Part shown: piece by piece, positions 50,997 to 59,001 of the stretch
Numbering within the stretch: the first letter of the stretch is position 1
How the letters are laid out: the number at the start of each line of letters is the position of its first letter
NCBI GenBank assembly: GCA_965659715.1
Contig: CBFHXE010000002.1
Span: forward strand, 39,043-103,042
Reading direction: 5' to 3'
DNA length: 64,000 nt
Source: CABZJG01 sp965659715
GTDB lineage: Bacteria; Pseudomonadota; Alphaproteobacteria; Rhodobacterales; Rhodobacteraceae
Translations under genes and position numbers: made by a program
Notes under the pieces: model-generated
Told to the model about the DNA's origin: nothing
Databases searched by the model: none
The model's input: only the letters and a program-made list of their open reading frames with translations

Positions 50997-52306
50997 AAAT
51001 CAGCCGTCTTCCGACCCATGATCAAACCAACGGGTGGACCAATATATTAGAACCGAGGCAGTCTTTACCACCGCTTACCGACGACATTCGCGTTGATATG
51101 CTGGTGATCGGCGCAGGAGCTGCGGGACTGGCAGCCGCACGCCGAGCTGCCGAAATTCATCCCGGCCGGACGGTTGCGCTTGTTGAAGCTGGCAAACTGG
51201 GGGATGGAGCCTCAGCGCGCAACTCGGGCTTTGTGATTGATTTACCGCATAATGTAGGGGCTGACCTAGATGATCTAGGAACATTAAAGCGATCTTTGCG
51301 TTTGGCCAGAGCCGCGCGGCAGCACCTTGATGAAATGGTAACGGCACACAACATCAAATGCCAATGGAGCCGCCAAGGGCAATTGATGGCCGCCCGATCA
51401 AAGCAAGGCGAAGATGTCTTAGACAGCTTTATCAAAGGCCTTGATATGCTGGGGGAGCCTTATGCCGACATGGATAGTGACGCGGTTCGCGCACGCACCG
51501 GAATGACTTATTATCGCCGGGCGATCCATACGCCCGGCACAGTGCTTATGCAGCCAGCAGCCTTGGTGCGCGGTTTGGGTGACAGCCTGCCCGAGAATGT
51601 TTCATTCTTTGAAAACACCCCAGTGTTGGAAATTGATTATGGTGCAAAAGTAATTGCAAAAACAAAAGGCGGGAAGATTACTGCAGACCGCTGTATCCTT
51701 GCGGTGAACGGGTTTGCCCCCTTCATGGGCCACCTGAAGCGCAAGATTTTCACAATTCAGGCTTTCGCCTCGATGACCCGTATTTTAACAGATGAGGAAC
51801 AGGCAGCCTTAGGCAATCCAGAGGACTGGGGTTTGGTACCGGCAATGGCCTTTGGCGGGCCAACAATGCGGTACACGATGGATAAACGTATAATTATGCG
51901 TAGTTTCTGGGGAAAACGCCAAAGTGATGTCGTTTCCCAAAGCGCCTATCAGCGATCACGCGATTTGCAAATAAAACAAATCCGGGACCGTTTTCCAATG
52001 TTACAAAACGATCCAATCGCCGATACTTGGACAGGTCAAATTGGTTTGACATCTAATTTTGCGCCAGGGTTTGGGCAAGTTCGGGAAAATGTCTGGTCCG
52101 CCATGATCCAAAATGGGGTCGGCATGACGAAAGGCACTATGTCTGGAAGGCTTGCAGCAGAGGCGCTTAACGGGATCGACAGCCAACTGCTCCAAGACAT
52201 TCAAGCAATGGGTAGTCCGCAACAATTACCGCCCCAACCTATTTTGTCTATGGGCATTTGGGCCAAAGTGAAATGGTGGGAATGGACACAGCGAGCGGAA
52301 AGATAA
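50993..52306 (+). CDS. FAD-dependent oxidoreductase (DAO family)
   Basis: 437 residues. The Rossmann motif is GAGAAG with the preceding VDMLVIGAG (about 36-50), followed by GDGASARNSGFVIDLPHN, the ARNSGF-type flavin contact of glutamylamine/glycine oxidase-like enzymes. A NGVGMTKGTMSGRLAAEAL ending closes the FAD site. It is expected to oxidise a secondary or tertiary amine produced from the MttB substrate. ATG 50993 overlaps the cupin stop by 4 bp; a longer frame to 50906 lies in the cupin gene. The C-terminal helix (about 410-437) is amphipathic and could associate with the membrane. Confidence 0.84.
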   Translation: MKISRLPTHDQTNGWTNILEPRQSLPPLTDDIRVDMLVIGAGAAGLAAARRAAEIHPGRTVALVEAGKLGDGASARNSGFVIDLPHNVGADLDDLGTLKRSLRLARAARQHLDEMVTAHNIKCQWSRQGQLMAARSKQGEDVLDSFIKGLDMLGEPYADMDSDAVRARTGMTYYRRAIHTPGTVLMQPAALVRGLGDSLPENVSFFENTPVLEIDYGAKVIAKTKGGKITADRCILAVNGFAPFMGHLKRKIFTIQAFASMTRILTDEEQAALGNPEDWGLVPAMAFGGPTMRYTMDKRIIMRSFWGKRQSDVVSQSAYQRSRDLQIKQIRDRFPMLQNDPIADTWTGQIGLTSNFAPGFGQVRENVWSAMIQNGVGMTKGTMSGRLAAEALNGIDSQLLQDIQAMGSPQQLPPQPILSMGIWAKVKWWEWTQRAER

Positions 52307-52654
52307 GCCATATCATTGGCCAATAACCCAAATTTTCTTGCAAGGTCTCGATTTCACTGCTTTGCTGCGCATCCAATTTCGCCCATCTTGCAAAAATCTA
52401 TGAAACGCATTTTGATGCCTGCCGCTATGGCGATCAGCAGCTGACTATAGGTTTGGTTGTCTTTTTTCCGGTTAAAAACGACGCCGCTGATCAGTTGCAA
52501 ACCGAGTTCACGCACAAACCGCGAGAGCATAGTTTGCCGAAGAAAAAGTCATTTTTAGATTATGAAATTTGAACCGATTCAAGCTGAACATCGTACAAGA
52601 TTGTGAATGTTTACAAAATCGCTGCGTTTTGTCGGCGCAACCTGAGAGTACATT
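52307..52654. other. intergenic region with a possible small minus-strand ORF
   Basis: 348 bp between the oxidase and the RND operon. The best frame is a 58-codon one on the minus strand (52530 to 52354) reading MLSRFVRELGLQLISGVVFN and further, with no Shine-Dalgarno. The plus strand also has an open frame of about 95 codons lacking any start. Neither matches a family I know; they may be remnants of a lost gene. Near 52314 is a palindrome ATTGGCCAAT. Confidence 0.4.
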
Positions 52655-53896
52655 ATGAAAAAACTATACCGTATTTTCTTAATTTTTACCCGTGAAGCCG
52701 CTTGGATAGCCGTCGCAATTGCTTGCGTTTACGGAGGGTACCGCGGGTACCAGTATCTTGGTGAAAATCGTGAAATAGTTGAAATCCAACCCGTTACGCG
52801 ACCCGTTGCATTGGTTGAAACCATGGAAATGGCGCTGTTTGAGCAACCTTTGCCTGTAAGATCGGAAGGTTTTGTGAGCCCATACAGACAGGTCAGTGTT
52901 TCGGCTCAAAGCGGCGGGCGCATATCAAACCTACATCCTTCGGTTATTGATCTTGGTACATTTTCAAAAGGCGAAGTTTTGGTGCAACTCGACGATGGAG
53001 CAGAGCGCGCCTTGCTCAATCAAACCGTCGCAAACGTCGAGGCAACGCAGGCTCGGCTGATTTTGGTTGAGGCCCAGTTGACACGCACCGAAGAGTTACA
53101 GTCTCGTGGGTTTGCCAGTCAACAGGCTCTGGACCAATTGCTGTCGCAAAAAGCAGAATTATCCGCGAGTTTAAACTCTCTTATTGCGGCTCAGGAAAGC
53201 GCATCCATCGCAGTCAAAAGTAAACAAATTGTTGCTCCTTTCAGCGGTGCGGTTCTTGAGAAATTACAAGAGGTCGGTAGCGTTGTCGCAAGCGGGCAAT
53301 CAATTGCTGAAATTTATACCAACAACCAAATGGAAGTGATCATTCCAGTGCGCGAAGCAGAGGCCGCGCTAATCCCCGGAATGTTTGAAGAAAGCACCGC
53401 CAAAGCCCGCGTAAACGTTGGTTTTGCTGGGCAGACCTACCAATGGAATGCGCACGTGAGCCGGGTTGATCCAGCGCTTGACCCTCGAACCCGTACGTTG
53501 AGCGTATCGATAGGACTTGATGACGTTGGCGAGCCGATTTTACTAAACCCGAACTCGCCCTCTTTTGGAACCATTCCAGCGTTGATTAATGCTTTCGCCA
53601 AAGTTCAGATTGACGGCATTATGCAAAAGAACACTTACGCAATTCCATCCACAGCGATCCGCAGTGGCAATCAAATATGGGTTTTCGAAGCGACCGAACA
53701 GGATCGCGGTACGCTATTATCTGTTGATGTACGTCCAACCCATTTCGACGGTGAGACAACCTATGTAGTCGTGGACAATTGGCCGGCTGGAACACGCTTA
53801 ATATTGACGTCACTCGCGGCTCCGACACCGGGGATGCCTCTGCGGGATCTCACGATCAACGCTACCGAGATGGCAGCTGCGGATCTGGGGGATTAA
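52655..53896 (+). CDS. RND efflux periplasmic adaptor (membrane fusion protein)
   Basis: 413 residues. One N-terminal membrane helix (about 13-30) anchors it; the lipoyl/barrel-sandwich segments (GRISNLHPSVIDLGTFSKGEVLVQLDD and PFSGAVLEKLQEVGSVVASGQSIAEIY) bracket a coiled-coil hairpin (about 115-185), and beta-barrel and membrane-proximal domains follow. It bridges the inner-membrane pump 4 bp downstream to a TolC channel. GAGAG lies before the ATG. Regulation not visible; no adjacent regulator. Confidence 0.9.
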   Translation: MKKLYRIFLIFTREAAWIAVAIACVYGGYRGYQYLGENREIVEIQPVTRPVALVETMEMALFEQPLPVRSEGFVSPYRQVSVSAQSGGRISNLHPSVIDLGTFSKGEVLVQLDDGAERALLNQTVANVEATQARLILVEAQLTRTEELQSRGFASQQALDQLLSQKAELSASLNSLIAAQESASIAVKSKQIVAPFSGAVLEKLQEVGSVVASGQSIAEIYTNNQMEVIIPVREAEAALIPGMFEESTAKARVNVGFAGQTYQWNAHVSRVDPALDPRTRTLSVSIGLDDVGEPILLNPNSPSFGTIPALINAFAKVQIDGIMQKNTYAIPSTAIRSGNQIWVFEATEQDRGTLLSVDVRPTHFDGETTYVVVDNWPAGTRLILTSLAAPTPGMPLRDLTINATEMAAADLGD

Positions 53897-53900
53897 ATCC

Positions 53901-56900
53901 ATGAATGTCACGATTAAATGGATGGCAGAACACCCAGTTGCCTCGAACCTTGTTATGGTTTTTGTTGTCATTTTAGGTGCGATTACTGCACTTGGAATGC
54001 CGCAGAAAACCTTCCCTGACTTTACGCTCAATACAGTCAGCATTTCAGTAAGCTATCCCGGTGCCTCGCCCACTGAAATTCAGGAAAGCATCGTCCGCCC
54101 AATCGAAGATCAGCTTGCGGGTATTGATGGAATAGACAGTATCACGGCGACGATTAGCGAAGGACGTGGCGGGCTTTCCGTGTCTTTTCTGCGCGGTTCA
54201 GACATCGACGAGAAGACCAAAGAGATAAAAAATGAGGTGGATCGTATTACTGTCTTTCCAGAGGACGCCAACGATCCGGTGGTTGTTCAACCTAACAATT
54301 CAAGCCGTATTCTTGAAATCGCTCTACACGGCAATGCCAGTGAGACCGTTCTGAAACAGGAAGCCGAGCGGCTCAAGAGCGAACTGATAATGCTCGACAG
54401 CATCAGCTTTGTTGAGGTTGCTAATACCAGAGATTATGAAATTTCAATTGAGGTCAGCCGAGATGCGCTGCAATCTTACGGCCTCACTATGGATGAGATA
54501 GCCAGAGCCATCCGCCAGAATTCATTGGAGCTGCCGGGTGGATCAATTGGTACTGATACAGTTTCAATACCTATTCGGACCAAGGGCCGGAATTATACAC
54601 AGGCCGACTTTGAAAATATTGTTGTTCGCACGGATAATCTTGGCGGAGAAATTTATGTGCGTGATGTGGCCACTGTCATTGACGGCTTTGTTGATGCAGA
54701 CCTTACAGCTTATTTCAATGGTGAAAATGCAGTATCAATCAATGTTTTTCGCGTTGGCGACGAGCAAATTTTAAAAATCGTTGAGGACGCACGCAATCAC
54801 CTAGACAAGAGCTTTATCCCCTCGCTCGGACCGGGACTTGATGCAACAATTTGGCAAAACGACGCCGAGGGACTTCAGGATCGAATAAACCTTCTTGTGG
54901 AAAATGCGGCCCTTGGTTTAGCGCTCGTCGTATTATGCCTCGCGCTCTTTTTGGATATTAGGCTGGCTTTCTGGTCAGCGGTTGGAATAGGCGTGTCTTT
55001 CGCTGCGACCTTTATTGTTCTTGGGGCCCTTGATCTGTCAATCAATCAAATCTCGCTTTTCGGCTTTATCCTGGCGATTGGTATTGTGGTAGACAACGCG
55101 ATTGTGGTCAGTGAAAACATTTACCAAAAGGGCGAAAACGGTTTAAGCCCGATACAGGCCGCAGTCAAAGGCACGCAAAGAATTGCGATCCCTGTCGTTT
55201 TTTCAACTTTGACCACGATCGTAGCCTTTTGGCCGCTGCTACAATTGCCGGGAACATTGGGAAAATTTCTGGCTGATATACCAATTGTCGTCATGGTTGT
55301 TCTCGCACTTTCATTAGGACAGGCATTGTTTATTTTGCCGCGCAACCTGAGTTCTCTTGATGTCTCACCTGATTACCGTCCGAACCTCGTGTTTCGGTTT
55401 CTTGGGCTCATACGCAGCGCGGTTAATGGCGTACTGCAATGGATAATTCGCTATCCCCTAGATGCAATTTTACGGCTAACCACCAAAGGATTTGCGATCC
55501 TGATCCCAATCGCTTTATCGGTTGCCCTCATGATGGGTTCCGTTGGACTGTTGATCCATGGATATGTGAAATTTAACTTCTTTCCGTCAATTGAAACAGA
55601 TTTTGTAACGGCCAGCATTGAGATGAATGACGGCACCACGTTTGCAATGACCCAACGCGTGGCCGAAGATGTACAATCAGCCGCGATGCGTGCCGGCAAG
55701 GTCATACAATCAAGGCTGCCCAACGCTGCCCCCCCTGTGATTGTTGGGGTGAATATGGTTGTTGGAAAAGGCCTTGGCGGCGGTGGCCCTAATGGCGGCA
55801 GCGCCGCAGGCGGGGCAACACTTGCCAATGTGGTTGTGCAAATTACCGACCCAACCATAAGGACATGGGACGCCAAAGACTTTGAAACGGTCTGGCGTGA
55901 AGAAGTGGGCCAAGTAGCATCCGTCAACAAACTTACAGTTTCGGCTGAACTCATCGGTGCAGGTGATCCTGTTGCGGTCGAGCTTTCCTTGCCCGAAGGT
56001 CAGGACATCACCCCCGTGGTCACCGAGCTTCGCGAAAAATTACATGCGATACCTGGCGTTTTTTCAATCCGCGATAACAATTCTTCGGGCCGCTTGGAGT
56101 ATGAGCTAGAATTAAAAGATGAAGCCCGCATTTTTGGTATAACGATAGAAGACCTTGCCCAGCAAACTCGGGCCGGTTTCTTTGGGGTTGAGGCAACCAG
56201 CTTTCAGCGCAGGGCCGACAATGTATCTGTAAATGTTCGTTTCCCGATGGAACAACGCGATAGCCTTTCCGATTTACTGGATACGCAAATTCGGACATCT
56301 GATGGCTATTTGATCCCGCTTTCTACGGTTGCCTTCGTTCGCGAAGGACTGGCCCCAACCTCGATCCTTCGACGTAACGGTCGGCAAGTGACCACTGTGA
56401 CAGCAGATCTAGATGTGTCAGTGGCAACGGGCAGAGAAGTCAATACGTTGATAACCACACAAATACTCCCACTGATCAAAGACAAAAATCCCGGCTTGCT
56501 TGTTGATCTTGGCGGTGAGCAACGTACGCAAGGTGACGCACAAGCTGCGCTTAGTAAGGCGCTTGGCATAGCACTCTTTATTATTTTCGCACTGCTTGCA
56601 CTGGTGTTCCGGTCTTACGTCCAACCCGTTGTGGTGATGTTTGCAATCCCGCTAGGCCTTATCGGCGCTGTCACCGGCCATTTGATATTGGATATACCTT
56701 TATCCCTACTGTCTATATTTGGGATCATCGGCTTGGCAGGAGTGGTGATCAACAACTCACTTGTAATGGTGGATGTTTATAATGAGTTCATCAGCAAGGG
56801 GATGGAAACACGTGAGGCAGTGATAAAGGGTACAAAACAGCGTTTTCGTCCGATCCTTCTGACGTCACTTACCACATTCCTTGGGGTCTACCCTTTGATT

Positions 56901-57143
56901 ATGGAAACATCACTGCAGGCACAGTTCTTGATCCCTTTAGCTGTCTCTATTGGGTATGGGGTTCTCATTGGCACGTTGATTATAGTCTTTACTGTCCCAT
57001 CAATTTTCATGGCGCAGCACCATATCACCTCTGCAATCAAAGCCGCTATTGCTCTTTCCAAACCTCAAAAGGTATCTCACGCAAAGAGCGATGAAACCAA
57101 CCTTGATGAGCCTGAAAAAATTCGTCTTGTAGCGGCCGAGTAA
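53901..57143 (+). CDS. RND-family efflux pump permease
   Basis: 1080 residues, AcrB/MdtB-like. TM1 follows a short start (EHPVASNLVMVFVVILGAITALG), large periplasmic loops lie at about 35-330 and 560-870, and the TM4 proton-relay aspartate is in LAIGIVVDNAIVVSE. It has about 12 transmembrane helices in two repeats, and exports hydrophobic or amphipathic compounds using the proton gradient. A Gly-rich stretch (KGLGGGGPNGGSAAGGA, about 615-632) in the porter domain is unusual. It forms an operon with the adaptor 4 bp upstream; no outer-membrane gene is adjacent, so TolC (30.9 kb) is the probable partner. Confidence 0.93.
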   Translation: MNVTIKWMAEHPVASNLVMVFVVILGAITALGMPQKTFPDFTLNTVSISVSYPGASPTEIQESIVRPIEDQLAGIDGIDSITATISEGRGGLSVSFLRGSDIDEKTKEIKNEVDRITVFPEDANDPVVVQPNNSSRILEIALHGNASETVLKQEAERLKSELIMLDSISFVEVANTRDYEISIEVSRDALQSYGLTMDEIARAIRQNSLELPGGSIGTDTVSIPIRTKGRNYTQADFENIVVRTDNLGGEIYVRDVATVIDGFVDADLTAYFNGENAVSINVFRVGDEQILKIVEDARNHLDKSFIPSLGPGLDATIWQNDAEGLQDRINLLVENAALGLALVVLCLALFLDIRLAFWSAVGIGVSFAATFIVLGALDLSINQISLFGFILAIGIVVDNAIVVSENIYQKGENGLSPIQAAVKGTQRIAIPVVFSTLTTIVAFWPLLQLPGTLGKFLADIPIVVMVVLALSLGQALFILPRNLSSLDVSPDYRPNLVFRFLGLIRSAVNGVLQWIIRYPLDAILRLTTKGFAILIPIALSVALMMGSVGLLIHGYVKFNFFPSIETDFVTASIEMNDGTTFAMTQRVAEDVQSAAMRAGKVIQSRLPNAAPPVIVGVNMVVGKGLGGGGPNGGSAAGGATLANVVVQITDPTIRTWDAKDFETVWREEVGQVASVNKLTVSAELIGAGDPVAVELSLPEGQDITPVVTELREKLHAIPGVFSIRDNNSSGRLEYELELKDEARIFGITIEDLAQQTRAGFFGVEATSFQRRADNVSVNVRFPMEQRDSLSDLLDTQIRTSDGYLIPLSTVAFVREGLAPTSILRRNGRQVTTVTADLDVSVATGREVNTLITTQILPLIKDKNPGLLVDLGGEQRTQGDAQAALSKALGIALFIIFALLALVFRSYVQPVVVMFAIPLGLIGAVTGHLILDIPLSLLSIFGIIGLAGVVINNSLVMVDVYNEFISKGMETREAVIKGTKQRFRPILLTSLTTFLGVYPLIMETSLQAQFLIPLAVSIGYGVLIGTLIIVFTVPSIFMAQHHITSAIKAAIALSKPQKVSHAKSDETNLDEPEKIRLVAAE

Positions 57144-57560
57144 TCGCTTCCAGGCGCTAAATTTAGCATATAAACCACGCGTCTATGCCCTCAAAATGGC
57201 GGCTATCTAGTCGTAAACCGATCTGAGCATTCAACCCGATTGCAATCCTGAGGGCAAGATTAGCATCAATCCGTCTATTCTGGCAGGTGCTTGGGCAATG
57301 CGCATGATATAAGATTTCACCATTTAGTCCGTTACCTTTTTTTGTTTTAAAGAACAGCGACTTGATATTTGGCTCTTAGCTATATTTTCTGCATCTGATT
57401 TAACTTGCGTTGTATTAAAACTGGATAGGGCAACACAAAACGTTTGGCGAAAAATACTGGAAATAACTTCTGGATAAAGTTTCAAGCGTTTTACCTGTTG
57501 GCCTTATAAGCGTATAAGAACATACAAAGTTTTAAGTTTTGCGTTGATTTTAGGAAAAAA
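57144..57560. other. intergenic region with a possible HigA-like remnant
   Basis: 417 bp without an intact gene. On the minus strand (57335 to 57163) an open frame reads RIDANLALRIAIGLNAQ and IGLRLDSRHFE, loosely like the C-terminal half of HigA-type antitoxins (ALRLA-x-ALG...WL-x-LQ-x-YDLE), with a short deletion before it and no start codon. The similarity is weak and I treat it as a possible relic only. The rest is A+T-rich upstream sequence of the IMPACT gene. Confidence 0.25.
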
Positions 57561-57911
57561 ATGCAGCTTTTCGAAAATATCATAAATGATCGTGGCTCGA
57601 AATACTCTGTATGCGGAGCGCCAGCCAGCTCAAAACAAGACGCACTTAACGTCGTTAAGATGCTGAAAAAGAACAAGAAATATGCTAAAGCGACCCACAA
57701 CACCTGGGCGGTTCTATTAAGTGAAAGCGGACCGATTAAAAATGATGATGGTGAGGCTGGAGCAGGTATAGTTATCGTAAAAATGCTAGAGCGAGAACAA
57801 TTATTTGATCATGTCATCATCGTCACAAGATGGTTTGGCGGTGTTCAATTGGGTGGGGACAGGTTCAGACGTGTGAAAGATTGTGTGAATTTCTATCTGG
57901 AAAAGCTTTAG
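57561..57911 (+). CDS. stand-alone IMPACT/YigZ-type N-terminal domain protein
   Basis: 116 residues comprising just the UPF0029/IMPACT N-terminal domain: KATHNTWAVLL, GPIKNDDGEAGAGIVIV, VIIVTRWFGGVQLGGDRF, close to the family signature (H..A, D-D-G-E, V-TR-(Y/W)-FGG-LG). Bacterial YigZ proteins normally carry a second, C-terminal domain (about 200 residues total), which is absent here. AGGA lies 6 nt before ATG 57561. Role unknown; eukaryotic relatives restrain Gcn2. Confidence 0.8.
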   Translation: MQLFENIINDRGSKYSVCGAPASSKQDALNVVKMLKKNKKYAKATHNTWAVLLSESGPIKNDDGEAGAGIVIVKMLEREQLFDHVIIVTRWFGGVQLGGDRFRRVKDCVNFYLEKL

Positions 57912-57929
57912 GCGCCCTGACGGCTAAAT

Positions 57930-58121
57930 TCACCAATGCGGCGGCCGCTGATCAGCGGCTATTTCTGCATCCTTTTGTTCACTCTCAAACAACATTTCGA
58001 TCATACGCGCTAGCCTGTTAATTTGCGTTTGCTGTTTGTTGACGACATCTGAAAGTTCTTCAACGGTTTTATCCAGATGTGCTAAATGTGTCTCTATACT
58101 CTCAAGTCTATCTTGTGTCAT
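57930..58121 (-). CDS. slyX: SlyX family protein
   Basis: 63 residues, one coiled coil (about 3-50: RLESIETHLAHLDKTVEELSDVVNKQQTQINRLARMI) and the conserved PPHW end, exactly the SlyX layout. The family has no firm function. It is convergent with the IMPACT gene 18 bp away. Confidence 0.85.
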   Translation of the reverse strand: MTQDRLESIETHLAHLDKTVEELSDVVNKQQTQINRLARMIEMLFESEQKDAEIAADQRPPHW

Positions 58122-58399
58122 TGATTGCCTTATTCAGATATTATAGTGCAAATTTCAAATATTTTTCGTTATTCCACAACAGGATTTCCATTATCGTTAC
58201 CTTGACCCTATATCATGAGCTTTCCAAACTTGTTTCGTAAATTTGTAATTACACAACACTTATACAACCGGCAGCACCTTCTCCCCATATCAAATGGTGA
58301 ACCGCCTTGGATAAGTCTCAAGTCAGGGCCGGCGCATTTTTCAATTGATTGATTTTGGGCAATTGTAGATGACCGGTCTATTTTAATGCATCACAGAGT

Positions 58400-58830
58400 A
58401 TGCAATCTCGCACTCATTCCACTAAAGAACATATTCTAGCCACCGGCCGAGGCCTCGTTGCTCATCTCGGTTTTGCAGGTATGGGGCTTAACGAATTGTT
58501 TAAAGCCACCTCGGCACCCAAGGCTTCATTCTATCACTATTTCGCTTCGAAAGAAGATTTCAGCTGTAAATTGCTTGAGCAATACATGTCACAATACCTT
58601 ACAGGTCACGACGAAATATTAACAGCGATCCGACCCGATGCACGAGCGCGGTTGATGCACTATTGGTCTTTGTAGATTAGCCCGCAGACATTAAGGGATG
58701 CCCGTACGCAATGTTTGATTGTGAACGTTGGCCCATCCTGATCTGCGGGCCAAATACTTACGAGGCTCGCGAAGCAAATGCGACATTCATCTTTAACGGA
58801 ATGCTTATGCCATGGCTTGATGAACACGAT
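58400..58830 (+). pseudogene. TetR-family regulator with nonsense mutation (AcuR/YcdC-like type)
   Basis: The first 91 codons (58400-58675) encode a normal TetR helix-turn-helix (ILATGRGLVAHLGFAGMGLNELFKATSAPKASFYHYFASKEDF) and the start of the ligand domain (DARARLMHYWSL). At 58673 a TAG replaces the Trp codon expected after YWSL. The same frame then continues as ISPQTLRDARTQCLIVNVGP, which aligns with the expected QT..DA..CLIV of intact relatives, before further decay. So a premature stop plus downstream damage. It lies upstream of an acyl-CoA synthetase gene it may once have controlled. Confidence 0.75.
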
Positions 58831-59001
58831 TGAACCTGAAAGAGACAAGCTCTGGTTTTTTTGCAAAATGCTGATAATTCTAGGAATAATCAGTGGACAC
58901 TAAGGGTAACAAAAAAGAAAAGGCGCACGGAATTGTGCTGGATTGTTTTGCAAGTTGACAGATAAGCTCTTAAACTCAAACCACGAACAGGAATGAGATA
59001 G

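Noticed and set aside
58660..58866. 68-codon minus-strand frame
   Set aside because: Opposite the decayed part of the TetR pseudogene; no start signal or similarity.
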